64,000 nucleotides of DNA. Origin: Bacteroidota bacterium (lineage in GTDB: Bacteria; Bacteroidota; Bacteroidia; Cytophagales; Cyclobacteriaceae). The translations under genes and the position numbers were made by a program. Of this stretch, positions 51,636 through 60,877 are shown piece after piece. Under the pieces are notes generated by a model that saw only the letters and a program-made list of their open reading frames with translations, made no database searches and had not been told where the DNA came from. The stretch is taken from positions 62,001 to 126,000 of the forward strand of contig JAFDZA010000025.1 of NCBI GenBank assembly GCA_018267135.1, given 5' to 3'. Within the stretch, counting starts at the first letter, position 1, and each line of letters opens with the position of its first letter.

Positions 51636-54080
51636 ATGAAAATTTTAAAATTTGGCGGCTCTTCGGCCGCTACTCCCGAAAGGATAAAATCAATTATCAC
51701 CATCGCCAAACCCTATCTGCACGAAGAAGTAGCATTCGTTTTCTCTGCGTTTGGTGGCGTAACCGATCAGCTCATTCGTATCAGCCAACTGGCCCTGGAG
51801 GGAAATGGGGTTTATAAAACCAAGTTAGATGAATTAGAAAAACGACACTTGGATGCCGTTCGGGCTTTAACTCCGGTCTCTACACAAAGTTCAATATTAG
51901 CTCAGGTGAAAGTGCATATAAACGAATTGGAAGACGTACTTCACGGAGTTTTTTTAGTAAAAGAGCGAACCGCGCGCACGTTAGATTACATTATGAGTTT
52001 TGGCGAAAGGCTCTCGGCCTTCATCATCAGCGAAGCTTTTAAAGCCGAGGGCATTCAGGTTGAGTTTCTAGATGCCCGCCACCTCATCCGCACCGATAAT
52101 CAATTTGGATATGCCAAAGTAGATTTTGAAATCACCCATAAATTGATTCGCGATCATTTCAAAAATCATCAGGCCGTACAAATCATTACGGGGTTCATTG
52201 CTACCTCAGAGAGTGGCGAAACAACTACGCTGGGGCGAAGCGGATCAGATTATACGGCAGCTATTTTTGCAGGCGCCCTGCATGCTTCCTCGCTGGAGAT
52301 TTGGACGGATGTAGATGGGATGATGACAGCCGACCCCCGACTGGTGAAAAAAGCATTTACCGTACCGCGCATGAGTTATGAAGAAGCGATGGAGCTTTCG
52401 CACTTTGGTGCCAAAGTGATTTTTCCCTCTACCATGCAGCCGGCTATGGCTCATCATATTCCGATTTTGATAAAGAATACATTTAATCCAACTGCCTCCG
52501 GTACATTGATCAGTGCAGACTCTGTAAATGGCAAAATGGTAAAAGGTATTTCGTCTATGAATAACATCAGTTTACTGAATGTGCAAGGCAGCGGGCTGCT
52601 GGGTGTAGTGGGTGTATCTATGCGTCTGTTTACCACCCTGGCACGCGAAAACGTAAATGTCATCTTAATCTCGCAAGCCTCTTCTGAACACTCCATTTGC
52701 CTGGCCATAGAAAGTTCGGATAGCCACAAAGCCAAGACAGCGGTTGAAAAAGAATTTGTACACGAAATACACGATGAACTGATTGATGAAATAAATGTAG
52801 TAAACGGGCTTTCCATTATTGCCGTGGTGGGTGAAAGCATGAAGCAACATCCCGGAGCCAGCGGCCGCATGTTTAATGCTTTAGGTAAAAATGGGGTAAA
52901 CATCGTGGCTATCGCCCAAGGATCATCCGAACGGAATATTTCTACCGTCATCCAGCAAAGCGATGTCTCTAAAGCGCTGAATGTTCTTCACGATGCGTTT
53001 TTTCTTTCCGATATAAAAACCGTTTCTATTTTCTTAATTGGCACCGGATTGATTGGAGGAACATTGATCAATCAAATACACGAACAGTTACAAAAACTCT
53101 CCGAGCAAAATAAGCTGGAAGTAAAACTGGTAGGGCTGGCCAACAGTAAAAAAATGTTGTTCGATGAAAATGGCATTGTGCTTAACGAGGCCATCGCTCA
53201 AATGAAAAACCAGGGCGAACCCATGAACCTTGACGATTATATTTTGAAAATGATTCAACTAAACCTGCCCAGCAGTGTTTTTGTAGATTGTACCTCCAGC
53301 GAAACGGTTTCGGGCATGTATGAAAAAATTCTGTCGGCCAATATTTCCATTGTTACGCCCAATAAAAAAGCCAACTCCGGGAATTATGCTTCGTATGTCT
53401 TGCTGAAAGAAACCGCCCGCAAGCGAGGCGTTCGGTTTTTGTATGAAACCAACGTGGGTGCCGGCCTGCCAGTCATCAACACCCTGAACGATCTGTTGCT
53501 GAGCGGAGACAAAGTAATCCGCATCGAAGCTGTGCTTAGCGGTACTCTGAATTTTATTTTCAGTTCCTTCACTCGGGAAAAGAAATTTAGCGAAGTAGTA
53601 AATGAAGCCAAAGCCAAAGGATATACCGAGCCCGACCCACGCGATGACCTGAGCGGTACGGATGTAGCCCGGAAAATTTTGATTTTGGCGCGCGAAGCCG
53701 GAGCCCGGCTGGAGCTAACTGATATTGCCGTTGAAAATTTAGTGCCCGAAGATTGCCGACAACTATCATTAAATGAATTTTCTTCTCAACTAAAGTTGCA
53801 CGATTCTTACTTTGAAAAACGATTGACCGAGGCTAATCTTAAAAATGAAAAATTACGGTATCAGGCAATTCTGGAAAATGGAAAAGCGGTGGTTACGTTA
53901 GGATCCGTAAAAAACGATCATCCGTTTTACTCCCTGTCGGGCAGTGATAATATTATTTTGCTTACCACCGAACGCTACCAAGAACGGCCTATGGTAATAC
54001 GTGGCCCCGGAGCAGGAGCTGAAGTAACGGCTGCCGGTGTTTTTGCCGATATCATCCGCATCGGAAATTATTCAAATTGA
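51636..54080 (+). CDS. thrA: bifunctional aspartate kinase / homoserine dehydrogenase
   Basis: An 814-residue bifunctional enzyme that catalyses the first and third steps from aspartate towards threonine. The kinase domain begins MKILKFGGSSAATPERI (start chosen at this ATG because the frame upstream is leader sequence) and has GFIATSESGETTTLGRSGSDYTAAI; ACT regulatory domains span about 300-460 (ISLLNVQGSGLLGVVGVS, LSIIAVVGESMKQHPGASGRMFNALGKNGVNI); and the dehydrogenase begins with the NAD site FLIGTGLIGGTLINQI (about 466) with GTLNFIFSSF and GYTEPDPRDDLSGTD. Probably inhibited by threonine via ACT domains, and controlled by the leader peptide upstream. thrB starts one base after the stop. 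Confidence 0.97.
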   Translation: MKILKFGGSSAATPERIKSIITIAKPYLHEEVAFVFSAFGGVTDQLIRISQLALEGNGVYKTKLDELEKRHLDAVRALTPVSTQSSILAQVKVHINELEDVLHGVFLVKERTARTLDYIMSFGERLSAFIISEAFKAEGIQVEFLDARHLIRTDNQFGYAKVDFEITHKLIRDHFKNHQAVQIITGFIATSESGETTTLGRSGSDYTAAIFAGALHASSLEIWTDVDGMMTADPRLVKKAFTVPRMSYEEAMELSHFGAKVIFPSTMQPAMAHHIPILIKNTFNPTASGTLISADSVNGKMVKGISSMNNISLLNVQGSGLLGVVGVSMRLFTTLARENVNVILISQASSEHSICLAIESSDSHKAKTAVEKEFVHEIHDELIDEINVVNGLSIIAVVGESMKQHPGASGRMFNALGKNGVNIVAIAQGSSERNISTVIQQSDVSKALNVLHDAFFLSDIKTVSIFLIGTGLIGGTLINQIHEQLQKLSEQNKLEVKLVGLANSKKMLFDENGIVLNEAIAQMKNQGEPMNLDDYILKMIQLNLPSSVFVDCTSSETVSGMYEKILSANISIVTPNKKANSGNYASYVLLKETARKRGVRFLYETNVGAGLPVINTLNDLLLSGDKVIRIEAVLSGTLNFIFSSFTREKKFSEVVNEAKAKGYTEPDPRDDLSGTDVARKILILAREAGARLELTDIAVENLVPEDCRQLSLNEFSSQLKLHDSYFEKRLTEANLKNEKLRYQAILENGKAVVTLGSVKNDHPFYSLSGSDNIILLTTERYQERPMVIRGPGAGAEVTAAGVFADIIRIGNYSN

Positions 54081-54081
54081 T

Positions 54082-55014
54082 ATGACAAAAAGAATAAAAG
54101 CCTTTGCCCCGGCCACCATCGCAAACCTATCGTGTGGGTTTGATGTGCTCGGGTTAGCCGTTCAACAGCCGGGCGATGAAGTAGAAGTAACACTAAATGA
54201 TTCAGGCCGCGTAACCATTGATGCTATTTTTGGTGATGGCGGAAACCTGCCGTTGGAAGCGACCCGCAATACATCGGGTGTGGCCATTATAGAATTTTTA
54301 AGAGCAACTCATCACACAACTGGGGCTTCTGTTGTCCTCCACAAAAATCTGCCATTGGGTAGTGGGATGGGCTCCAGTGCTGCCAGTGCGGTCGCTGCTG
54401 TAGTCGCCATCAATGAATTGCTAGGTAGACCCTTAAAGAAAAAAGAGTTACTTCCTTTTGTAATGGAAGCCGAGCGTGTCGCCTGCGGTTCCGCCCATGC
54501 CGATAACGCTGCTCCGTGTTTATTGGGAGGCTTAATATTAATACGGGAGAATAATCCTTTGGATATTATCGAGATTCCTACGCCTAAAGATTTAGTGTGT
54601 GTATTAGTTCATCCACACGTGGAGGTAAAAACCCGCGATGCGCGTGCCGTACTGAAGCCCACGATTGCCCTGAAAGACGGCATCAAACAATGGGCAAACA
54701 CGGCCGCATTGGTGGCCGGCATGATGAAGAATGATTATGATCTTATTGGGCGCGCGCTGGTAGATGTAATAGCCGAGCCCCTGCGTGCCGATCTCATTCC
54801 CGGTTTTTGGCAAGCCAAAGAAGCAGCTTTGAAAAACGGAGCATTGGGTTGTGGCATATCGGGCTCAGGGCCCACTGTATTTTGCCTGTGCCATGGTCGT
54901 GAAAATGCAATCAGGGCTGGTAAGGCCATTCAGCAAGTGTTTTTGTCTTTGGCATTAGCCAGCGAGATTTTTGTTTCTGAAATAAACCGTGAAGGAGCTC
55001 ACATTACCCATTAA
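54082..55014 (+). CDS. thrB: homoserine kinase
   Basis: ThrB is a GHMP-family kinase that phosphorylates homoserine for threonine synthesis. The 310-residue protein begins KRIKAFAPATIANLSCGFDVLGLAV and has the GHMP ATP-binding motif PLGSGMGSSAASAVAAV (about residue 90) and a C-terminal GALGCGISGSGPTVFCL. The ATG at 54082 is preferred to an in-frame start inside thrA. It fits the thrABC operon with a one-base gap from thrA and seven bases to the thrC start. Confidence 0.97.
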   Translation: MTKRIKAFAPATIANLSCGFDVLGLAVQQPGDEVEVTLNDSGRVTIDAIFGDGGNLPLEATRNTSGVAIIEFLRATHHTTGASVVLHKNLPLGSGMGSSAASAVAAVVAINELLGRPLKKKELLPFVMEAERVACGSAHADNAAPCLLGGLILIRENNPLDIIEIPTPKDLVCVLVHPHVEVKTRDARAVLKPTIALKDGIKQWANTAALVAGMMKNDYDLIGRALVDVIAEPLRADLIPGFWQAKEAALKNGALGCGISGSGPTVFCLCHGRENAIRAGKAIQQVFLSLALASEIFVSEINREGAHITH

Positions 55015-55021
55015 ATCAATC

Positions 55022-56332
55022 ATGAAATTTTACAGTACTCATCCTTCTCATCATAAAGTCAGTTTTCGCGAAGCGGTTATCAAAGGGTTAGCTCCCAATC
55101 AGGGCTTGTATATGCCTGAACGAATTCCGGTTTTTGCCAAAAATTATTTTGACAATCTTCATAAAAAAACTTTTCAAGAAATAGCTTTTGATGTGGCCCG
55201 GGCTTTTGTTGAAGATGAAATTCCGACCGATGTATTAAAAGCGATTATAGACCAAACTGTTACATTCGATGCCCCATTGGTAGAAATAGAAAAAAATATT
55301 TTCAGCCTTGAATTATTTCATGGGCCTACGCTGGCGTTTAAAGATTTTGGCGCCCGGTTTATGTCGCAAGTGCTGGGCTATTTTGTAGCGAATGAAAAAA
55401 AGGAAGTAATTGTTTTGGCCGCTACCTCGGGCGACACTGGCAGTGCGGTAGCCAATGGTTTTCTAGGTGTGCCTCATACCAAAGTAGTGGTATTGTATCC
55501 ATCTGGAAAGGTGAGCGACATTCAGGAGAAACAATTTACTACGTTGGGCAAAAATATTTTAGCCCTGGAAGTAAACGGTACGTTCGATGATTGTCAGCAT
55601 TTAGTGAAGCAAGCCTTTGCCGACCCGAAGTTAAATGAAGAGTTATTTCTTACCTCGGCTAATTCCATCAACATTGCACGGCTTATCCCTCAGGCCTTTT
55701 ATTATTTCTATGCCGGGTCGAGGATATCTCAAAAACAAAATATTGTTTTTTCCGTTCCCAGTGGAAATTTCGGAAATCTAACTGCCGGGCTATTCGCCAA
55801 AAGAATGGGGTTACCCATATCTCATTTCATAGCCTCTACAAACGCTAACGATAGTGTTCCTCTGTTTTTAAAAACGAAATACTTTGAGCCCAAGCCATCT
55901 GTAGCCACACTTAGCAATGCTATGGACGTAGGCAACCCCAGCAATTTTGCCCGCATCCTAAATTTATTTGAACATCATTTCAATTTGCTGGCATCAGAAA
56001 TTTCCGGATACGCATTTTCAGATGAGCAAACCCAGTCGGCCATGCGGTCGGTATTTAAGCAGTCGGGTTATGTCCTCGATCCGCACGGAGCGGTAGGATA
56101 TTTGGGGCTTAAGAAATACCAATCAAAAAATCCACAAACAGCTGGCGTGTTTTTAGAAACGGCCCATCCAACAAAATTCAAAGAGGTGGTAGAAAGTACA
56201 TTACAAACCCAGATTGTTGTTCCTGAAAAAATACAGACCTTTTTGCTCGGAACTAAAAAATCGATTCTACTTCCCGCTAATTATGAAGCCTTCAAGGAAG
56301 TACTAAAAAATGAAACCCTAATGATGCAGTAG
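55022..56332 (+). CDS. thrC: threonine synthase
   Basis: ThrC converts O-phosphohomoserine to threonine with pyridoxal phosphate. The 436-residue protein begins KFYSTHPSHHKVSFREAVIKGLAPNQGLYMP, has the PLP lysine in GPTLAFKDFGARFM (about residue 107) and the phosphate-binding AATSGDTGSAVANGF (about 138), and later SGNFGNLTAGLFAKRMG. A GTG at 54989 would add 11 residues inside thrB and is less likely. Last gene of the thr operon; the 137 bases after it show no clear terminator. Confidence 0.97.
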   Translation: MKFYSTHPSHHKVSFREAVIKGLAPNQGLYMPERIPVFAKNYFDNLHKKTFQEIAFDVARAFVEDEIPTDVLKAIIDQTVTFDAPLVEIEKNIFSLELFHGPTLAFKDFGARFMSQVLGYFVANEKKEVIVLAATSGDTGSAVANGFLGVPHTKVVVLYPSGKVSDIQEKQFTTLGKNILALEVNGTFDDCQHLVKQAFADPKLNEELFLTSANSINIARLIPQAFYYFYAGSRISQKQNIVFSVPSGNFGNLTAGLFAKRMGLPISHFIASTNANDSVPLFLKTKYFEPKPSVATLSNAMDVGNPSNFARILNLFEHHFNLLASEISGYAFSDEQTQSAMRSVFKQSGYVLDPHGAVGYLGLKKYQSKNPQTAGVFLETAHPTKFKEVVESTLQTQIVVPEKIQTFLLGTKKSILLPANYEAFKEVLKNETLMMQ

Positions 56333-56469
56333 AAAATCATTTTTATTCTTGACGAATGAAAATTGGCAACCTCGGGTGATGATAAAAACCTAATGAGATA
56401 TTTTTTTGGTCTGTTATGCCCTCCTAATGCATAGCTTGGATTATAAAAGAATCAGGACAGGCACTAATT

Positions 56470-57462
56470 TTATCCTCTAAACTCTTTCAATATTTTTTCG
56501 GTTTCATTTTTTGGTAACCGTGGACCCCATTGTTTTACCACGTGCGATGATGCTAACGAGGCCAGCTTACCCGAACCGGCAAAACTGTGGCCATGGGTAA
56601 TTCCATACAAAAAAGCTCCGGCAAACATATCGCCTGCTCCGTTAGTGTCAATAGCTTTTACAGGGTAGGGTTCAATATCTACAAACGTATCGCCATCAAA
56701 TACAAGCGCTCCGTTAGCACCTCTCGTAATAATAAATTTTTTGGCTGATTGTTTGAGTTTCTCTCGGGCTTCATTTACGGTATGGGTTCCCGTAAAAATC
56801 ATTGCCTCTTCTTCATTGCAAAAAAGTAAATCAACACTGGCTCCAACTACTTCTTCCATTTGTTTGGAAAAATATTTTACCATGCTGGAGTCGGAGAAGG
56901 TCAGCACCACATCAACCTTGTTGCGTTCAGCTATTCGCTTGGCTTTTATCAACGCTTCCTGCCCTTTGGGGCTGGCCACCAGGTAGCCCTCGAGGTAAAC
57001 GCATTTTGAATTTTTAATAGCCTCTTCATTCAGGTGTTCGGGCGATAAAAAAGAACTCACTCCTAAAAAGGTATTCATGGTGCGCTGGGCATCGGGCGAG
57101 GTCATGACCAGGCAACGGCCGGAGTGCCCGGGTGGGCAATTTTCGTATTTTAAATCAGTTTGTACTCCGTGTATTTTTAAATCTTCTAAAAAAAATTTGC
57201 CTAACTCATCTTGCGCTACCAAACATGAGTAAAAGCTCTTTCCGCCAAATTGACTTAAGGCTACCACTGTATTCCCTGCCGAACCGCCACCGCTTAAGTG
57301 GCTTTTGTGCATATCGATGGCGGCCATTAAATGAAGCTGACGTTTTTCATCTACCAAGGTCATCACCCCTTTTTCAATATTATTAGTTTCAAAAAAAGAA
57401 TGATCAACCTCTGTAACTATATCTACTATGGCATTCCCTATACCAAAAACATCGTATCTCAT
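56470..57462 (-). CDS. PfkB-family carbohydrate/nucleoside kinase (adenosine-kinase-like)
   Basis: A 330-residue ribokinase-superfamily enzyme starting MRYDVFGIGNAIVDI (ATG 57462; upstream residues in the frame are not kinase-like). It shows the substrate-binding GGGSAGNTVVALSQFGGKSFY (about 53-73) and the C-terminal catalytic anion hole in DTNGAGDMFAGAFLYGI (Asp about residue 281). The sequence resembles bacterial adenosine kinases, but a sugar substrate is equally possible. It ends the tatA-gatA-mltD run, 25 bases after the small unknown gene. Confidence 0.9.
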   Translation of the reverse strand: MRYDVFGIGNAIVDIVTEVDHSFFETNNIEKGVMTLVDEKRQLHLMAAIDMHKSHLSGGGSAGNTVVALSQFGGKSFYSCLVAQDELGKFFLEDLKIHGVQTDLKYENCPPGHSGRCLVMTSPDAQRTMNTFLGVSSFLSPEHLNEEAIKNSKCVYLEGYLVASPKGQEALIKAKRIAERNKVDVVLTFSDSSMVKYFSKQMEEVVGASVDLLFCNEEEAMIFTGTHTVNEAREKLKQSAKKFIITRGANGALVFDGDTFVDIEPYPVKAIDTNGAGDMFAGAFLYGITHGHSFAGSGKLASLASSHVVKQWGPRLPKNETEKILKEFRG

Positions 57463-57487
57463 TTGATTGTAAAGTTTTTTATGTGGT

Positions 57488-57850
57488 TTATTCTTCTCCG
57501 GCAAATGTTTGAACAACAAAATTAACCTGATCCGGATCTTGCGACTCGGCATAGTAGGCGATACACCCATTATGACCCCACTTGGCTTGCTCGGTAGATG
57601 CCCACTTGTTGGCCAGGGCGATTGGGTTAATATTATTGTACGAATCGCACAGCAATACAGTAATAATTACCGGCCCTTCATTTGAATTACTGATAAACTT
57701 AAATCCTTCTTTAATATGTTTGGCTTGTGCCAGCTTTTTCCACTCAAAGACCTGTGCGACCAAGGGTTTTTCGAGATGTATCATATTTAAAAAGGCCTGA
57801 ACCCTGCCGGTTTCCGGATGCGTGCTCTTTAATTGTATTTTTTCTGTCAT
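57488..57850 (-). CDS. unknown protein in the tatA-gatA-mltD run
   Basis: A soluble 120-residue protein (ATG 57850; an ATG at 57865 touches the previous stop). I do not recognise it. Visible features are an amphipathic N-terminal part (RVQAFLNMIHLEKPLVAQVFEWKKLAQAKHIKEGF), a strand-like VIITVLLCDSYNNI, and ALANKWASTEQAKWGHNGCIAYYAES towards the end. It is in a tight co-directional run between a lytic transglycosylase gene and a PfkB kinase gene, with a 15-base gap on the upstream side, so it is probably expressed. Confidence 0.65.
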   Translation of the reverse strand: MTEKIQLKSTHPETGRVQAFLNMIHLEKPLVAQVFEWKKLAQAKHIKEGFKFISNSNEGPVIITVLLCDSYNNINPIALANKWASTEQAKWGHNGCIAYYAESQDPDQVNFVVQTFAGEE

Positions 57851-57865
57851 TCTATATTCTGTCAC

Positions 57866-59167
57866 TCAGCGAATACCGTCTGCATGGCTACCGGCAGCCG
57901 GAGCAGATGAAGAAGTAACAGTAGGTTTGGGGGTAGTTTCCCCTTTGCCAATGCGCGGCTCCATCCAAATAATCAGGCGTTGGCCCGTTCGAATCAAGTT
58001 ACCGTTCAGGTTATTCCATTCGCGAAGATGGCGCACGCTCACGCCAAACCGGTGAGCAATAGTACTCAGGGCATCGCCATACCGAACATAATAAACATCC
58101 TGATCGCGACCATACGTGCCATTGCTCATGGCCTTGGCAATGGCCTCCCATTCTTTCTTTTTGGAGGCGGTCGAGTCGAGTACTGTTTTTCTTTTCAGGA
58201 TTAGGTTTTCTTTGGCTATCAAAGGAATTTTAATGGTGCGCACTTTCCCATCATCGGGAATCGCATTTTTTTTAATTCCGGGGTTTAGGTTTTGTAAATC
58301 TTCGGCACAAGTATTCGTAAGGTGTGCGAAGGTGTCGAAATGAAAAAATTGGTTTACCGAAAGCGTGTCGTTCGGAATCACCTGTTCGCGCGCAATTTCA
58401 TGAATGTTGTGGTCGGCCGCATAATTTACAGCATAAATGATGGCAATGTATTGAGGCACATACGAGCGGGTTTCGCGTGGCAAAAAATTATAAATTTCCC
58501 AAAATGTTTTTTTATGGCCCGACCTGCGAATGGCCCGCTGCACTGTGCCCGGCCCCGAATTGTAGGCGGCCAGGGCTAAATGCCAATTATGAAACAAGGA
58601 ATAAAGTTGCTCTAAATACAAACAAGCGGCTTCGGTGGCTTTCTCAGGATCTTGCCTGTCATCGGTAAACCAATCGTGCCGCAACCCAAATGTTCGGCCT
58701 GTGTACGACATAAATTGCCACAGCCCCACAGCGCGCGCACGCGAGGTAGCTCGCGGGTTTAATCCAGATTCGATAATGGAAAGGTATTTCAGTTCTTCGG
58801 GAAGGTGGTGCTCTTTCAATTTCTTTTCGAAGAGAGGAAAAAACAAATCTTTTTTTCGTAGCACCATACGCACGTACTCGCGGTCGCGCACCAAAAAATA
58901 GTCAATAAACCCTTGAACTTTTCCGTTGTAATCGAGAGGTATCTCTTGTTGCAAACAACCCAGTCGGTCGGCAATCAACTCGGGTGTTTCATCGGCCGGT
59001 ATAAACTCCAGATTAGAAGGCATCACTACCCATTCGGTTTTTACCGTGTCGCGCACCATTACCGAATCGGCCACGGGTGCTTGTGCCACGGCAATGGAGT
59101 CTCTCGTTTCATGCTGGGCCTTAAGCAGGATCGGAATAAATAACAGTATGGTAAAAATCTTTCTCAA
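57866..59167 (-). CDS. MltD-like lytic transglycosylase with one LysM
   Basis: A 433-residue exported enzyme that cleaves the glycan strand of peptidoglycan. After the signal peptide (IFTILLFIPILLKAQ) comes the SLT catalytic domain (about 105-245): catalytic Glu in LKYLSIIESGLNPRATSRARAVGLWQFM and the LALAAYNSGPGTVQRAI motif. One LysM carbohydrate-binding domain lies at about 357-402 (YYVRYGDALSTIAHRFGVSVRHLREWNNL), and a Thr/Ser/Pro-rich tail ends the protein. MltD of E. coli has more LysM copies. Its ATG overlaps the gatA stop by four bases, so translation is coupled. Confidence 0.92.
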   Translation of the reverse strand: MRKIFTILLFIPILLKAQHETRDSIAVAQAPVADSVMVRDTVKTEWVVMPSNLEFIPADETPELIADRLGCLQQEIPLDYNGKVQGFIDYFLVRDREYVRMVLRKKDLFFPLFEKKLKEHHLPEELKYLSIIESGLNPRATSRARAVGLWQFMSYTGRTFGLRHDWFTDDRQDPEKATEAACLYLEQLYSLFHNWHLALAAYNSGPGTVQRAIRRSGHKKTFWEIYNFLPRETRSYVPQYIAIIYAVNYAADHNIHEIAREQVIPNDTLSVNQFFHFDTFAHLTNTCAEDLQNLNPGIKKNAIPDDGKVRTIKIPLIAKENLILKRKTVLDSTASKKKEWEAIAKAMSNGTYGRDQDVYYVRYGDALSTIAHRFGVSVRHLREWNNLNGNLIRTGQRLIIWMEPRIGKGETTPKPTVTSSSAPAAGSHADGIR

Positions 59168-60594
59168 TGCTGCCGTTGATCTAAAATCATTTTTGAAAAT
59201 TTCAGCAATTTACATTCTTCAAAATCATCTGCCAAAAGTTGAAGCCCTACCGGCAGCCCTTGCTTATCTATTCCGCAGGGAAGAGAAATAGCCGGAACCC
59301 CCGCCACATTAGCCTGTACTGAAAATAAATCGGCTAAATACATTTCTACCGGATCGGATGAATGTGTGCCTATCTTAAATGCCGTGGTGGGTGTAGTCGG
59401 CATCAGAATAAAATCGTAGTGCGAAAAAATTTCCTTCACCTGATCGCGAATAAGCCTGCGCACCTTCTGGGCTTTGGTGTAATATGCATCATAGTAGCTG
59501 GCACTCAATACAAAAGTGCCCAGCATAATCCTGCGTTGTACTTCGCGGCCAAATCCCTCGCTGCGCGTTTTTTTATACAAGGTAGAAAGATCTTTTGTCT
59601 GAGGGCTTCGGTAGCCGTACCGTACCCCATCGTAGCGCGATAAATTGGAGCTCGCTTCGGCTGTTGCCAAAATATAATAAGTAGGAAGAACGTATTCATT
59701 CCACGGGAAATCAATCGGCTCAACTACGTGCTGATCGGATTTTAAATTTTGAATGGTTTCGGTGAATATAGATTTTATTTCTTCTTGCAGTGAGGGGTTT
59801 TCTATATTTTCTCTGAAGTAGGCTATCTTAAATTTCTTTTTATGGATGTTGAGTTCGGTAGCGTAAGAAGGAACTTCTTTTCTTGACACGGTACTGTCCA
59901 TCTCATCTGCTCCGGCAATCACTTCCAAAACAAGGGCTATATCTTCAACGTAGTTGGCTAAGATACCGATGCAATCAAACGAAGAAGCATACGCGGCCAA
60001 CCCATAGCGTGAAATGCGGGAGTACGTGGGCTTAAGGCCTAACAACCCGCAAAAGGCTGCCGGCTGCCGCACAGAGCCTCCGGTATCGGTACCTAACGAA
60101 ATCTGACACATCCCTGCCTGCACTGCTACAGCCGAGCCGCCCGATGAGCCCCCCGATACGCGATTATTATCGAGGTCATTACGCACGGAACCAAAAGCCG
60201 AATTTTCGTTGGATGAACCCATTCCAAACTCATCACAATTTTGTCTGCCTATAATAATTGCATCGGCATCGAGCAACCGCTGAACGGCCGTGGCATTATA
60301 CTGAGAAATGAAACCGTTTAATATTTTACTGCTGCCCTGCAGTGGATGGTCTTTGTAGCAGAGGAGATCTTTTATTCCCACCACCAGCCCGGCCAGTTTC
60401 CCGGCCGTCTGGTTTTTTATTTTTTGGTCAATGTCTCTCGCACGGGCGATGGCCTCGTTTTCATAAATGCTGAGAAAAGCATTGAGATGATTTTTTTGAT
60501 GGATAACGGCAAGATGATTCCTTACCAACTCCATACAAGTAAGTTGACCTTCCTCTAACAGTTTGCGGATCTGGGGATATGAACGGTGCTGCAA
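59164..60594 (-). CDS. gatA: Asp-tRNA(Asn)/Glu-tRNA(Gln) amidotransferase subunit A
   Basis: GatA is the glutaminase/amidase subunit of GatCAB, which turns Glu-tRNA(Gln) or Asp-tRNA(Asn) into the amidated form. The 476-residue protein has the amidase-signature Lys in GLVVGIKDLL (about residue 74), the Gly/Ser-rich VSGGSSGGSAVAVQAG (about 145-160) and the catalytic Ser in GTDTGGSVRQPAAFCG. gatB and gatC are not in the window. tatA lies seven bases upstream, and the lytic-transglycosylase gene overlaps its stop. Confidence 0.95.
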   Translation of the reverse strand: MQHRSYPQIRKLLEEGQLTCMELVRNHLAVIHQKNHLNAFLSIYENEAIARARDIDQKIKNQTAGKLAGLVVGIKDLLCYKDHPLQGSSKILNGFISQYNATAVQRLLDADAIIIGRQNCDEFGMGSSNENSAFGSVRNDLDNNRVSGGSSGGSAVAVQAGMCQISLGTDTGGSVRQPAAFCGLLGLKPTYSRISRYGLAAYASSFDCIGILANYVEDIALVLEVIAGADEMDSTVSRKEVPSYATELNIHKKKFKIAYFRENIENPSLQEEIKSIFTETIQNLKSDQHVVEPIDFPWNEYVLPTYYILATAEASSNLSRYDGVRYGYRSPQTKDLSTLYKKTRSEGFGREVQRRIMLGTFVLSASYYDAYYTKAQKVRRLIRDQVKEIFSHYDFILMPTTPTTAFKIGTHSSDPVEMYLADLFSVQANVAGVPAISLPCGIDKQGLPVGLQLLADDFEECKLLKFSKMILDQRQH

Positions 60595-60600
60595 CCGAAA

Positions 60601-60810
60601 TTACTTCTCTTCAATTTTGGGCATTTCTTTGCCCGCATCGTCCACTTCTTTCTTTACGTCTTTTACGGCATCCTTAAATTCGCGAATACCTTTTCCCAGG
60701 CCTTTGGCAAATTCAGGAATCTTTTTGGCTCCGAAAAAAACCAATACAAATAATCCAATCACAACCCACTCCATGGCACCGGGCATTCCTAACAAAAAGA
60801 TTACGTTCAT
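60601..60810 (-). CDS. tatA: Sec-independent translocase protein TatA/E
   Basis: A 69-residue protein with one N-terminal helix (AMEWVVIGLFVLVFFGAKK) followed by the amphipathic helix IPEFAKGLGKGIREFKDAV and an acidic/basic tail. This is the standard TatA/E layout; TatA forms the pore-like assembly for folded, twin-arginine-targeted proteins. tatB/tatC are not in the window. The gene starts the run tatA-gatA-mltD-unknown-PfkB. Confidence 0.93.
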   Translation of the reverse strand: MNVIFLLGMPGAMEWVVIGLFVLVFFGAKKIPEFAKGLGKGIREFKDAVKDVKKEVDDAGKEMPKIEEK

Positions 60811-60877
60811 AGCAATTATTTAAGTCTGTAAAAGTAAGGAAATTTATCAAATACTTCTGTAGAAAATACTTTACTGT

